Shown here one piece after another: positions 56,627-64,000 of a DNA stretch of 64,000 nucleotides (position 1 is its first letter; each line of letters begins with the position of its first letter). The notes under the pieces are model-generated. The model saw only the letters and a program-made list of their open reading frames with translations, was not told the origin of the DNA and searched no databases. Source of the stretch: Dysosmobacter sp. (GTDB lineage: Bacteria; Bacillota; Clostridia; Oscillospirales; Oscillospiraceae); the NCBI GenBank assembly GCA_022778785.1, contig JALFSO010000009.1, forward strand, positions 1 to 64,000. The letters are read 5' to 3'. A program made the translations under genes and the position numbers.

Positions 56627-58405
56627 TCACTTTACGAAATCGTTTACGTGAATTTTTATCCGAATTTCAAAAACTCGCTGCCAGGGGGTCGCCCACTCCG
56701 ACAGAACGAGGCCGTCCAGGCCGGTGCGCTCCCCGTCTGGAGAAGTGAGGAACTGTCCCTGGGACAGATTCTTCAGCACATCCGCCGTCTCCCGCTCCAT
56801 CAGGGACGCCAGCTTCTCCAGCACCGCGGCGGTGTCCGTGCCGGAGGCGGCGAAGTTGTCTGGGTTGCCGCCCAGCTCCTCCCGCACATAGACGGTGAGC
56901 TGGTCCTTGGCCCGGTTCTTGTAGCAGATGTCCTTGAGGAGGGAGTCCGCCAGCGTCCGGATGAAGGCCTGGTTCTGAGCCGTGGAGCAGGTGCCCTGCT
57001 GGCGCAGGCACAGCCACCGGGCCAGCCCGTTGGACAGGGCGATGCCCGTGGCGTTGGCCAGATCGTAGAATCCAGCGTAGCCCAGCAGCATAGACAGTTC
57101 CGTCTTTTTCACCAGCTGGTCCTGGAAGTCCGTGCCGTACTGGTTCCGTGCGGCGTCCATCAGCACCGTGGGGACGCCCTTCTTTCCGTTCTCCTCCAGA
57201 GCGGCGATGAGGTCCCGGATAGCCGTCTTTCGGAACTTGTCCGTGTCCTCCGCCGGGCGGGTCAGCACCAGCACCTGCACGTCCTCCCCGCCGTCCACGC
57301 ACTCCGCCCCCAGATAGTCCAGATGGGCGTCCACAATGTCCCGCAGGGGCTGGTGGTCATAGTCGCTGGAGGTGATGTTGCCGTCGCTACCGAAGTAGCG
57401 CACCCGGACTTTGGGCGCGGGACCGGTGTACTCTGTGTCCCCGTAGAGACGGCACACCGCCAGCATTCCGTCCTCGTCAGCACCGGACAGCACAGCCCCC
57501 CGGCCCTCCACCGCCTGCTTCAGCCAGGCGATCTCACTGGTCTGGATGCTGTCCGATGGGGCGGAGTCATCCACGCCGATGAGGAAATGGACGTTGTCCA
57601 TCCCTGCCGACGCGGACAGGGCGTGGTCAATGAGCCGCAGCTTCCGCTCCCGGCAGCGATGGTATTGTGCCACCTGCTCCGCCGTCAGGCCGAAGTCCCC
57701 TGCGTTCAGGGGCGCGCCGTCCGGGCCACTGCCGTAATTGGCGGCGATGTTCTCCACCGTCAGGCTATCGCCAGTTAGAGCGGGGCGGGACGCCATGCTG
57801 TAGGCACGGAGGGTTTCGTAGCCCTCCAGATCCCAGCCGTTATAGCCAACGGTAGGGGCCAGACGCATAACAGTATCCATCAGGTACACCTGATTCTCCC
57901 CGTTCGCCAGGGCGGACAGCAGGCCGTCGATGAGCTGGAACTCCGACAGCACCGTGCCGTCGGACAATGTCACGGCCTCCCCGGAGAAGCTGCGGGAATT
58001 CACCAGTCCGCCGGACAGCAGCTGGTCCAGGGACAGGATATACCGGCTGCACCCGGCCTTATTCTGGGCCAGCACCCACTCGTACAGCGCCGCCCGGTCA
58101 CCGTACTGGGTCCCGTTGGGGTTGGGGTCCTGTCCGTCCAGACAGGTGTGGTACAGGGATTCCTCCGGCATGACCACCTCATAGCCCAGCGACTCCGCCA
58201 GATAGACCACCCGGTCCGTGTTCACGGGCCGGTCGTCCAGGGGCACATAGGCGATGGTTCCGGTGCTCTCCCGCTCCGTCACCGGTGCCGGTATCCGCTC
58301 CGGAGCCGCGCCGCAGCCCGCCAGCAGCGACAGGCACAGCAGTCCGCTCAGCAACGGGATGCACAGCAGTCCGCTCAGCAACGGGATGCACAGCTTCTTC
58401 ATCAT
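56627..58405 (-). CDS. DUF4127-family lipoprotein
   Basis: A 592-residue protein. The signal region is built of nine-residue repeats (LCIPLLSGL twice, then LCLSLLAGC ending in the lipobox cysteine). DUF4127 follows, with AYVPLDDRPVNTDRVVYLAE near residue 55, LDQLLSGGLVNSR, and LIGVDDSAPSDSIQTSE. The function of DUF4127 proteins is unknown to me; the conserved DDRP and D-D-S residues resemble polar active-site motifs. AGGAGG precedes the ATG at 58405. It likely lies on the outer face of the membrane. Confidence 0.82.
   Translation of the reverse strand: MMKKLCIPLLSGLLCIPLLSGLLCLSLLAGCGAAPERIPAPVTERESTGTIAYVPLDDRPVNTDRVVYLAESLGYEVVMPEESLYHTCLDGQDPNPNGTQYGDRAALYEWVLAQNKAGCSRYILSLDQLLSGGLVNSRSFSGEAVTLSDGTVLSEFQLIDGLLSALANGENQVYLMDTVMRLAPTVGYNGWDLEGYETLRAYSMASRPALTGDSLTVENIAANYGSGPDGAPLNAGDFGLTAEQVAQYHRCRERKLRLIDHALSASAGMDNVHFLIGVDDSAPSDSIQTSEIAWLKQAVEGRGAVLSGADEDGMLAVCRLYGDTEYTGPAPKVRVRYFGSDGNITSSDYDHQPLRDIVDAHLDYLGAECVDGGEDVQVLVLTRPAEDTDKFRKTAIRDLIAALEENGKKGVPTVLMDAARNQYGTDFQDQLVKKTELSMLLGYAGFYDLANATGIALSNGLARWLCLRQQGTCSTAQNQAFIRTLADSLLKDICYKNRAKDQLTVYVREELGGNPDNFAASGTDTAAVLEKLASLMERETADVLKNLSQGQFLTSPDGERTGLDGLVLSEWATPWQRVFEIRIKIHVNDFVK
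58335..58394. repeat. 27-bp tandem repeat in the DUF4127 signal sequence
   Basis: Two identical 27-bp units (58335-58361 and 58362-58388) plus the first six bases of a third. The unit is in frame (nine residues), so copy-number change would alter signal length without a frameshift. Confidence 0.9.
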
Positions 58406-58442
58406 TCTGATCCTCCTGTAGAAAAGTCCCGAAAGGCGGAAA

Positions 58443-58473
58443 ACGGCATTCCAAACCGCGTTTGGAATGCCGT
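58443..58473 (-). terminator. Terminator after ybaB
   Basis: Perfect 14-bp stem ACGGCATTCCAAAC / GTTTGGAATGCCGT with a CGC loop, followed on minus by TTTCCG. Confidence 0.85.
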
Positions 58474-58500
58474 CCCGTCGTTTTCATGCAATGTGCGCCC

Positions 58501-58869
58501 TTACAGGCCCAGGCCGCCCAGATTCAGACCGCTGGTCAGGCCCTCCATGCCCTTGTCCATGGCCTCGCCGGCCTGACGCAGAGCCTCGTTGACGGCAGAG
58601 ACCACCAGATCCTGGAGCATCTCCACGTCGTCCGGGTCCACGGCCTCCGGCTTGATGGACAGGGACAGCACTTCTTTCTTGCCGTTGACCGTGGCGGTGA
58701 CCACACCGCCGCCCACGGTGGCGCTGAACTCCTGAGCCTCCACAGCGGCCTGGGTCTCGTTCATGGCCTGCTGCATCTCCGCGATCTTCTGCTGCATCTC
58801 CGCCTGACGCTGTGCGCCGGTGGGACGCTTGCTGCCGTTGGAAAAACCACGGCGTGCGCTGTAACTCAT
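58501..58869 (-). CDS. ybaB: YbaB/EbfC-family nucleoid-associated protein
   Basis: A 122-residue protein of the YbaB/EbfC family, which binds DNA as a dimer and is often encoded next to dnaX and recR. Residues about 22-45 ([20 protein letters not shown]) form the helix; the central beta sheet contains [39 protein letters not shown] follows. A Ser/Arg-rich N-terminal tail and Gly-Leu-rich C-terminus flank it. It follows dnaX by 27 bases; recR is not adjacent. Confidence 0.93.
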   Translation of the reverse strand: MSYSARRGFSNGSKRPTGAQRQAEMQQKIAEMQQAMNETQAAVEAQEFSATVGGGVVTATVNGKKEVLSLSIKPEAVDPDDVEMLQDLVVSAVNEALRQAGEAMDKGMEGLTSGLNLGGLGL

Positions 58870-58896
58870 AGCTGTTTCTCCTTTGCTTATTTGATG

Positions 58897-60732
58897 TTAT
58901 TTGATCTCAATGTTGTCGAACTGACTCCCAAATGCAATGAGGTTCTTTCGCAGGTCCGCCGGGGAGACCTTAGGTGGCTCTCCCACCACCAGATGCACCG
59001 TCACTGGTCCGCCGGTGAGGGATTCGCCGTTGTCCCGCAGTGCGTTCAGCACCCGGTCGTTGTCCAGACGGCCCTTCACCACGTCGTCCGGTGCGAACAC
59101 CGTCACCACGCCGTTGTCCACCGTGCCCCGGCATGCGCCCAGGAAGGCCCGGTACATGGGCGGCAGAGCGCCCTTGCTGCTCTCCGCCAGCTCCCGCCAG
59201 ATGGCGGCACCTCCGGCTGAGGGTTCTGTCACTGGTGCGGCGGACGGCTGGGGGATGGAGGGTCCGGCAGACCGCGGGGCCGGAGCAGGCTCCGTCCGCT
59301 CCCAGGGGGCGGGAGCCGGTTGACGGGGCTCCTCCCAGGGGACCGCAGGCTCCGCCGCCATAGGCGGCTCCTCCGGCAGAGGAGGCTCCTCAGGAAGGGG
59401 CGGTTCCTCCCAGGGGACCCGCTCCTCCCGTACCGGCGGCTCCTCCGGCAGAGGAGGTTCCTCCCAAGGAGGGACGTCCGCCGCCTTGGGGGTTGGTTTT
59501 TTCGCCCTGGCCGCGGGCTTCGGCGCGGCAGGCTGTTGGACCACCGGGGCAGGCTCCGGCGCCTGCTGGGTCCGGATGGCCGCGGGCAGCACCGCCATCC
59601 GCTCCTCCAGCCGGGTCATCCGGGCGGCCAAGGCGGTGACGTCGCCGCAGAGGCTTTCATCGCACAGCCGCAGGAGGCACAGCTCCGCGTCGGTGCGGCG
59701 GTTGGCGCTGTAATAGAGATTGGCCGTGGTCTGCTGCAAGGTCATGGACAGGTAGATCAGGCGGCTGGCGGACAGGGCCTTGCCCAGCCGGTCCAGAGTG
59801 GCGGAATCGTATCCGCCGGACAGCAGCGCCGCGCCGCCCTGGGGGGCGGTCTTCCGCAGCAGCAGATCCCGGGTCAGGGTGGACAGCTCGCCCAGCACCG
59901 CACCCACGTCTTTTCCGCCGGCGTAGAGCTGGTCCAGCAGCAGCAGCGCCGCCTGGGCGTCCCGCTGCGCGATATCTTCCATCAGCTGGGCGGTCTGGAG
60001 ATTGCCCGCCAGGCCCAGCACGTCCAGTACCGCCGCGGCGTCCACGGTGCCGCCCGCGGCGGCACACTGGTCCAGCAGGCTCAGGCCGTCCCGCAGGGCG
60101 CCGTCCGCCAGACGGCTCAGCAGCTCCGCGCCGTCGGCGGTCAGAGGGATGCCCTCCTGCCCCGCCACATAGCTGAGGCGCGCCGCCACGTCCTGGGGCG
60201 TGATGCGCTTGAAGGAGAACCGCTGGCACCGGGACAGGATCGTCGCCGGGACCTTGTGCAGCTCCGTGGTGGCCAGAATGAACATCAGATGCTCCGGCGG
60301 CTCCTCCAGGATCTTCAGCAGGGCGTTAAAGGCGGAGATGGACAGCATGTGCACCTCGTCGATGATGTACACCCGCTTCTTCACGTTGGCCGGGGCGTAG
60401 ATGGCCTCGTCCCGCAATGCCCGGACCTGGTCCACGCCGTTGTTGGAGGCGGCGTCCAGCTCCAGCACGTCCAGAAAGCTGCCGTTCTCAATGCCCAGAC
60501 AGGAGGCGCACCGGCAGCAGGGATTGCCGTCCACGGGGTCCTCGCAGTTGACGGCCTTGGCCAGAATTTTGGCGCAGGTGGTCTTGCCGGTGCCCCGGGT
60601 GCCGGTGAACAGATACGCGTGGGAGGTGCGGCCCTCGGCCACCTGCTTCTGCAATGTCTCGGTGATATGGGACTGACCGATGACGTCGGCGAACGTCTTG
60701 GGCCGCCATTTGCGGTACAGGGCCTGATACAA
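58897..60732 (-). CDS. dnaX: DNA polymerase III subunit gamma/tau
   Basis: A 611-residue clamp-loader subunit. The AAA+ core (1-220) has Walker A FTGTRGTGKTT (Lys50), a zinc knuckle (Cys63, Cys72, Cys75, Cys78), DEVHML, and sensor LATTELHKVPATILSRCQRF. Domain III runs to about 370. A Pro/Glu-rich spacer with repeated PWEEPPLPEEPP-like units (about 425-500) joins the C-terminal tau domain. An A6 run at 59502-59497 (minus), before the spacer, could allow slippage to a short gamma form. The start is TTG 60732 with GGGAGG upstream. Confidence 0.95.
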   Translation of the reverse strand: MYQALYRKWRPKTFADVIGQSHITETLQKQVAEGRTSHAYLFTGTRGTGKTTCAKILAKAVNCEDPVDGNPCCRCASCLGIENGSFLDVLELDAASNNGVDQVRALRDEAIYAPANVKKRVYIIDEVHMLSISAFNALLKILEEPPEHLMFILATTELHKVPATILSRCQRFSFKRITPQDVAARLSYVAGQEGIPLTADGAELLSRLADGALRDGLSLLDQCAAAGGTVDAAAVLDVLGLAGNLQTAQLMEDIAQRDAQAALLLLDQLYAGGKDVGAVLGELSTLTRDLLLRKTAPQGGAALLSGGYDSATLDRLGKALSASRLIYLSMTLQQTTANLYYSANRRTDAELCLLRLCDESLCGDVTALAARMTRLEERMAVLPAAIRTQQAPEPAPVVQQPAAPKPAARAKKPTPKAADVPPWEEPPLPEEPPVREERVPWEEPPLPEEPPLPEEPPMAAEPAVPWEEPRQPAPAPWERTEPAPAPRSAGPSIPQPSAAPVTEPSAGGAAIWRELAESSKGALPPMYRAFLGACRGTVDNGVVTVFAPDDVVKGRLDNDRVLNALRDNGESLTGGPVTVHLVVGEPPKVSPADLRKNLIAFGSQFDNIEIK

Positions 60733-60771
60733 CAGGGCCGCCTCCCTTCGTGAGAATCCAATTTGGGACGC

Positions 60772-60922
60772 AAAAACTCCTCCGCATCAAGCTGCGGAAC
60801 CGGCGCCCTCGCGGCACATGGAACATCCCGCTTAATGCTGCTCGGTTCCCCGCCTGACATGATTCACGGGCATCCATTGCGCGAGACCGGCTCCGCAGCT
60901 TGATACGGAGGAATTCGATAGC
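60772..60922 (-). ncRNA. ffs: Signal recognition particle RNA
   Basis: The apical S-domain core reads GTCAGGCGGGGAACCGAGCA, with the GTCAG, GGAA and AGCAGC elements that bind Ffh. Long flanking stems pair CTCCGTATCAAGCTGCGG with its near complement on the other side. The RNA ends in TTTTT (60776-60772). The position upstream of dnaX is the usual Firmicute location. Ends are estimated from promoter and terminator; length about 150 bases. Confidence 0.88.
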
Positions 60923-60928
60923 TCTTAT

Positions 60929-60957
60929 ATTCTACTATAAAGATTCCAAATTATCAA
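60929..60957 (-). promoter_or_regulatory. Promoter of SRP RNA
   Basis: Minus strand TTGATA (60957-60952), 17-base spacer, TAGAAT (60934-60929), about 7 bases before the RNA start. Confidence 0.75.
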
Positions 60958-61019
60958 CTAAAAAATACAGGGATTTTAAAATCGTCTCCGCAAAACGGAA
61001 ACAGAGGGTGAAAACGCCC

Positions 61020-61048
61020 TTGACAGCGTCCGCCGGAGGGGGCAAAAT
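61020..61048 (+). promoter_or_regulatory. Promoter of xdhC-like gene
   Basis: TTGACA (61020-61025), 17-base spacer, CAAAAT (61043-61048). Confidence 0.5.
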
Positions 61049-61088
61049 ACATATAGAATAACTTGGTTTTCAGAGAGGAGCGGCGATC

Positions 61089-62081
61089 ATGCGGGAATTT
61101 TTCCGGACCCTGGTCCACCATCTGGAGGACGGCCAGCCGGCCGTTCTGGTGACGGTGCTGTCCGCCAGCGGCTCCACGCCCCGGGGCGCGGGGGCCATGA
61201 TGGCCGTGTTCCCCGGCGGGACGGCCGCCGGCACCATCGGCGGCGGCAACGTGGAATACGAGGCCCAGAAGCTGTCGGCCCGGCTGCTGGAGAGCGGCGG
61301 GAACGCCGTCCGGTCCTTCCGGTTCGTCCAGGGGGACGCCGCCAGTCTGGGCATGGTCTGCGGCGGAGACGTGACGGTCCACTTCCAGTACCTCCCCGCC
61401 GGGGACGATGCCGCCATCGCCGCCTTCCGGCGGCTGATGGAGCTGTCCGGCGGTTCCTCCGGTGCCTGGCTGGTCCGGCAGATCCGGGACGGACAGGTGA
61501 CGGGGATGCGGGCGCTGTCGTCGGAGGACCCCATCACCCCGGAGCTGTCCCTCCTGATGAAGGACCGGCCAGAGCAGACGCCGGAGGGATGGTTCTCCAT
61601 CCCCGTGGTGCGGCCCGGCAGGGTCTATATCTTCGGCGGCGGCCATGTGTCCCAGGCGCTGGTGCCTGTGCTGGCCCAGGTGGGCTTCCGTCCCGTGGTG
61701 TACGACGACCGGCCGGAATTTGCCTCCCCCGCCCTGTTTCCTCAGGCGGCGGAGACCTTCTGCGGCCCCTTTTCGGAGCTGGAGCAGCATCTGTCCATTA
61801 CCGCCGACGACTATGTGGTGGTGATGACCCGGGGCCATCAGGCGGATTACGAGGTGCTGGCCCGGACGCTCCGCAGCGGCGCCCGGTATCTGGGCTGCAT
61901 CGGCTCGAAAAAGAAGCTGTCCATCTGCCGGGACCGCCTGCTGGAGGCGGGCTTCACGACGGAGGAGTACAGTGTCCTCCACGCTCCCATCGGTCTGGCC
62001 ATCGGCGCGGAGACCCCGGCGGAGATCGCCGTCTCCGTGGCGGCGGAGCTGATCGCCGTCCGGGCGGGGGTGCTGAAGTGA
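61089..62081 (+). CDS. XdhC/CoxI-family molybdenum-cofactor maturation protein
   Basis: A 330-residue XdhC-family protein. The N-terminal XdhC/CoxI domain has VTVLSASGSTPRGAGAMMAV and GTIGGGNVEYEA. The C-terminal Rossmann part has RVYIFGGGHVSQALVPVL, YDDRPEFA, VMTRGHQADYE and YLGCIGSKKK. XdhC proteins bind and sulphurate molybdopterin and insert it into xanthine dehydrogenase-type hydroxylases. No molybdenum hydroxylase or other moco gene is nearby, so the client is unknown. GAGAGGAGCGG precedes the ATG. Confidence 0.9.
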   Translation: MREFFRTLVHHLEDGQPAVLVTVLSASGSTPRGAGAMMAVFPGGTAAGTIGGGNVEYEAQKLSARLLESGGNAVRSFRFVQGDAASLGMVCGGDVTVHFQYLPAGDDAAIAAFRRLMELSGGSSGAWLVRQIRDGQVTGMRALSSEDPITPELSLLMKDRPEQTPEGWFSIPVVRPGRVYIFGGGHVSQALVPVLAQVGFRPVVYDDRPEFASPALFPQAAETFCGPFSELEQHLSITADDYVVVMTRGHQADYEVLARTLRSGARYLGCIGSKKKLSICRDRLLEAGFTTEEYSVLHAPIGLAIGAETPAEIAVSVAAELIAVRAGVLK

Positions 62082-62130
62082 AGTCAGCCCTTCTTTTTGT
62101 TGGGGATCCGGCTGTTTTTCCCCTTGTCTG

Positions 62131-62159
62131 TTGCAACTTTCGGGGAAAACTGATATAAT
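62131..62159 (+). promoter_or_regulatory. Promoter of dCMP deaminase gene
   Basis: TTGCAA (62131-62136), 17-base spacer, TATAAT (62154-62159), a near-consensus promoter. Confidence 0.8.
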
Positions 62160-62206
62160 GCCGCCAAACGATACCGAATATCTCATTGAACGGGAGGAAT
62201 CCACCC

Positions 62207-62704
62207 ATGGGCCGCATCAGCAAGGAAAACTACTACCTGGACATCGCGGAGACCGTTCTGGAGCGGTCCACCTGCCTGCGCCGTCTGTACGGCGCCATCA
62301 TCGTCAATAACGACGAGATCATCTCCACCGGCTACAACGGCGCCCCCAGAGGCCGGGCCAACTGCGCCGATCTGGGCTACTGCTCCCGGGAGGCCATGAA
62401 GATCCCCCGGGGCGAGCGGTACGAGCTGTGCCGCAGCGTCCATGCCGAGGCCAATGCCATCATCTCCGCCTCCCGCCGGGACATGGTGGGCGGTACACTG
62501 TATCTGGTGGGCCGGGACGCCCGGACCAAGGCTCTGCTGCCGGACGCCACCTCCTGCTCCATGTGCCGCCGTCAGGTCATCAACGCCGGACTGGAAAAGG
62601 TTGTCATCCGCCGCTCTCCCACGGAGTTCGAAGTGGTGAACGTGGAGGACTGGGTTCGGGACGACGACTCCCTCCCCACCTTCTCCGATGAACTGAAGCC
62701 GTGA
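62207..62704 (+). CDS. Deoxycytidylate (dCMP) deaminase family protein
   Basis: A 165-residue zinc deaminase with the catalytic His79-Ala-Glu81 (VHAEANA) and zinc cysteines Cys117 and Cys120 (SCSMCRRQ). GYNGAPRGRANC and a second cysteine/histidine cluster in the first 80 residues fit the dCMP-deaminase (ComEB-like) branch, which turns dCMP to dUMP for thymidylate synthesis. GGGAGGA precedes the ATG at 62207; an ATG seven codons earlier overlaps that site and lacks support. Monocistronic with its own promoter and terminator. Confidence 0.9.
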   Translation: MGRISKENYYLDIAETVLERSTCLRRLYGAIIVNNDEIISTGYNGAPRGRANCADLGYCSREAMKIPRGERYELCRSVHAEANAIISASRRDMVGGTLYLVGRDARTKALLPDATSCSMCRRQVINAGLEKVVIRRSPTEFEVVNVEDWVRDDDSLPTFSDELKP

Positions 62705-62715
62705 GAACGGAACAA

Positions 62716-62746
62716 ATGGCGTGCAGCCCTACTGTACGCCATTTTT
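62716..62746 (+). terminator. Terminator after dCMP deaminase gene
   Basis: ATGGCGT-GCAG / CTGT-ACGCCAT stem, then TTTTT (62742-62746). Confidence 0.87.
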
Positions 62747-62778
62747 CATAAAGATGCGCTTCTTTTTGTGGAAGATAT

Positions 62779-62822
62779 TATGCACAATAGGTCTTGCATA
62801 AAATTGTGCAGTTTGCTAGAAT
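62779..62822 (+). promoter_or_regulatory. Palindrome-rich promoter of orphan small RNA
   Basis: TTGCAT (62794-62799), 17-base spacer, TAGAAT (62817-62822). Two nested perfect repeats lie over it: TGCACAAT / ATTGTGCA (62781-62788 and 62803-62810) and TTATGCA / TGCATAA (62779-62785 and 62795-62801). Strong sign of an operator. Confidence 0.68.
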
Positions 62823-62828
62823 ACTATC

Positions 62829-62903
62829 ATCAACCAAACAGGGCGCTTTCAGCCGGGCTTTCGGACAATGTTGTCCGAGGGGTCGGCTTTTATTGATTTT
62901 TTT
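62829..62903 (+). ncRNA. Putative small RNA with terminator, no reading frame
   Basis: Starts about 7 bases after the -10 and ends in a terminator: AGCCG...CGGCT enclosing TCGGACAA-TG-TTGTCCGA (62851-62888), then TTTTATTGATTTTTTT. About 75 bases, no credible coding frame. The stem's CGGC can also pair with GCCGA at 62904-62908, an alternative fold. Downstream to 63089 lie only terminators. Confidence 0.55.
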
Positions 62904-62984
62904 GCCGATTCTCCGGTGTTCTCTCTCCTTTCTCACCGGTGATGCCTTATAAGCGGAAAGGTCTGCCCCCTTCTCCGTACCAGC

Positions 62985-63021
62985 AAAAAAGTGTCCGGAT
63001 CTGCCCTCCGGACACTTTTTT
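62985..63021. terminator. Bidirectional terminator
   Basis: Perfect 15-bp stem AAAAAAGTGTCCGGA / TCCGGACACTTTTTT; works in both directions. Confidence 0.9.
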
Positions 63022-63050
63022 GCGGCCATTTTTCTCGAAGCACATATGAA

Positions 63051-63079
63051 AAGATCCCCGTCCAGCGGACGGGGATCTT
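63051..63079 (-). terminator. Terminator of rpsF-ssb-rpsR operon
   Basis: Perfect 13-bp stem AAGATCCCCGTCC / GGACGGGGATCTT with an AGC loop; TTTTC follows on minus, 11 bases after rpsR. Confidence 0.9.
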
Positions 63080-63089
63080 CTTTTGATGA

Positions 63090-63344
63090 TCAGTCGGTCA
63101 CGTAGGGCAGCAGAGCGATCTGACGGGCACGCTTGATGGCCTCGGTCAGCTGACGCTGATGCATGGCGCAGGTGCCGGTGGTTCTGCGGGGCAGAATCTT
63201 GGAACGCTCGGACACGAAACGGCGCAGCTTGGCGGCGTCCTTGTAGTCGATCTGCTCGCACTTTTCCGCGCAGAACTGGCAGACCTTGCGGCGCTTACCA
63301 CGGTTCATGGGGCGAGCGGGCCGGTTTTCACGATCCATAGGCAT
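63090..63344 (-). CDS. rpsR: 30S ribosomal protein bS18
   Basis: An 84-residue S18 with basic N-terminal tail and the core [23 protein letters not shown], then [18 protein letters not shown]. Four cysteines (Cys22, Cys25, Cys29, Cys59) match the zinc-binding (C+) form. It is the last gene of rpsF-ssb-rpsR, partner of S6 in the small subunit. An AAGGAGG site overlaps the gap after ssb. Confidence 0.98.
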   Translation of the reverse strand: MPMDRENRPARPMNRGKRRKVCQFCAEKCEQIDYKDAAKLRRFVSERSKILPRRTTGTCAMHQRQLTEAIKRARQIALLPYVTD

Positions 63345-63371
63345 GGATGAGTTCCTCCTTCAAAGAATTTT

Positions 63372-63824
63372 TCAGAACGGCAGTTCGCCGTCCTCCTCGC
63401 CGATCTCGGCGAAGTCGGAGTGCCCGTCCGAGGGAGCCATCATAGGCGCCCGACCGGCAGGGGCACTGTAGGCGGGAGCATAACCGCCGTCGGAGGCGGC
63501 GTCCCGTTTGGAATCACCAAAGTAGACGTTGTCGGCAACGACCTCGGCACTGCGGCGCTTGCCGCCCTCCCGATCCGTCCAGTCGCGGATCTGCAGACGG
63601 CCCTCCACCACGGCCATGCGGCCCTTGGTGAAGTACTTACTGACAAACTCCGCGGTGGAACGCCAGGCAACGATGTCGATGAAATCTGTCTCCTTGTCGC
63701 CGTTCTGAGACTTGAAATCCCGGTCCACGGCCAGGGAGAAAGACGTCACCGCCGTGCCGCTCTGGGTGCGGCGCAGCTCAGGGTCCCGGGTCAGACGACC
63801 CATCAGGATGATCCTATTCAGCAT
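63372..63824 (-). CDS. ssb: Single-stranded DNA-binding protein
   Basis: A 150-residue SSB. The OB fold (1-105) has LNRIILMGRLTRDPELRRTQSGT, FSLAVDRDF and FIDIVAWRSTAEFVSKYF. A flexible Gly/Ala/Pro-rich linker follows, and the C-terminal acidic tip EEDGELPF recruits partner proteins. It lies between rpsF and rpsR in the usual order. The AAGGAG site precedes the ATG at 63824. Confidence 0.98.
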   Translation of the reverse strand: MLNRIILMGRLTRDPELRRTQSGTAVTSFSLAVDRDFKSQNGDKETDFIDIVAWRSTAEFVSKYFTKGRMAVVEGRLQIRDWTDREGGKRRSAEVVADNVYFGDSKRDAASDGGYAPAYSAPAGRAPMMAPSDGHSDFAEIGEEDGELPF

Positions 63825-63834
63825 GGTGTGCTCC

Positions 63835-64000
63835 TTACTCGCCCTTGCAGACGATCAGGGAACGCATGATGCCGTCGGTGATCCGCAGGATACGGTCCAG
63901 CTCTCTGGGGAAAGCGGGCTCGCTGGTGAACGTCATCAGGACGTAGTAGCCCTCTTCTTTGAAGTTGATGGGATAGGCCAGCTTGCGGGTGCCCCACTCC
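63835..64000 (-). CDS. rpsF: 30S ribosomal protein bS6, C-terminal part (truncated by window)
   Basis: The last 54 residues are present, ending at the TAA complement 63835-63837: EWGTRKLAYPINFKEEGYYV, then LMTFTSEPAFPRELDRILRI and DGIMRSLIVCKGE. This is the S6 fold partner of S18. The gene start lies beyond the window's end on the minus strand. It leads the rpsF-ssb-rpsR operon. Confidence 0.95.
   Translation of the reverse strand, partial: EWGTRKLAYPINFKEEGYYVLMTFTSEPAFPRELDRILRITDGIMRSLIVCKGE

Noticed and set aside
1..64000. CRISPR arrays, tRNA/rRNA genes, transposases, phage genes or attachment sites
   Set aside because: None seen: no regularly spaced repeats, no cloverleaf or rRNA motifs, and no transposase, integrase or phage motifs in any translated frame.

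Overview
The window looks like a chromosomal segment of a GC-rich, anaerobic, Gram-positive gut-type bacterium of the Oscillospiraceae (Clostridia). Three things point there: strong GGAGG-type ribosome binding sites, sigma-A promoters of the form TTGNNN-N17-TATAAT, and content such as ECF-transporter S components, a SpoVK-like AAA ATPase, DUF3810, DUF4127, DUF4179, an LtaS-like enzyme and a queT gene with a preQ1-type leader. The family name is an inference; no rRNA marker is present. I see no prophage, insertion sequence, CRISPR array, integron, rRNA or tRNA. Gene density is high, and the novelty lies mainly in leaders, operators, gene fusions and unusual operon membership.

Region 1 (1-9.4 kb) is nitrogen and arginine metabolism: the end of gdhA, a LysR regulator divergent from argC-argJ-argB-argD (glutamate to ornithine by the acetyl cycle), then an nhaC-orr pair (antiporter and ornithine racemase) behind a promoter with a perfect 28-bp palindrome at its start site. 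Region 2 (9.4-15 kb) has a nucleotidyltransferase, an SGNH hydrolase and two solute-binding lipoproteins (OppA-like, DctP-like) whose promoters and leaders share a two-hairpin element. Region 3 (15-18.3 kb) is an arsR-trxB-trxA redox operon on the minus strand, then rpe and recR. Region 4 (18.3-24.6 kb) is a DUF3810 metalloprotease and a complete dpp/opp-type peptide ABC transporter.

Region 5 (24.8-37.6 kb) is mixed housekeeping: AI-2E-type permease, lipid kinase, Nudix hydrolase, PhnD-like lipoprotein, cupin, two ECF sigma/anti-sigma pairs, a PadR-controlled SEDS-like protein, dusB, queT with a leader that folds like a preQ1 riboswitch, a 59-residue membrane protein, and a phosphatase-acetyltransferase fusion. 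Region 6 (37.6-48.6 kb) starts with a yybP-ykoY (Mn2+) riboswitch and terminator in front of a CaCA-family antiporter. A complete histidine operon follows in one transcript: a hisZ-hisG fusion, hisD, hisC, hisB, hisH, a flavin-binding PPOX/NimA-like gene, hisA, hisF, hisIE and a PHP histidinol-phosphatase.

Region 7 (48.6-64 kb) has a six-gene minus-strand operon (apbE, NusG_II, Gx transporter, SpoVK-like AAA ATPase, LtaS-like sulfatase, S-component-like protein), an unknown seven-helix protein, pfkA, a DUF4127 lipoprotein, dnaX-ybaB with the SRP RNA gene upstream, an xdhC-type gene, dCMP deaminase, an orphan small-RNA locus with a palindromic promoter, and the rpsF-ssb-rpsR operon. The most interesting items are the repeated leader element, the preQ1-type switch with mutually exclusive pairings, the Mn2+-riboswitch antiporter, the HisZ-HisG fusion, the NADPH-motif-less thioredoxin reductase and the orphan small RNA.
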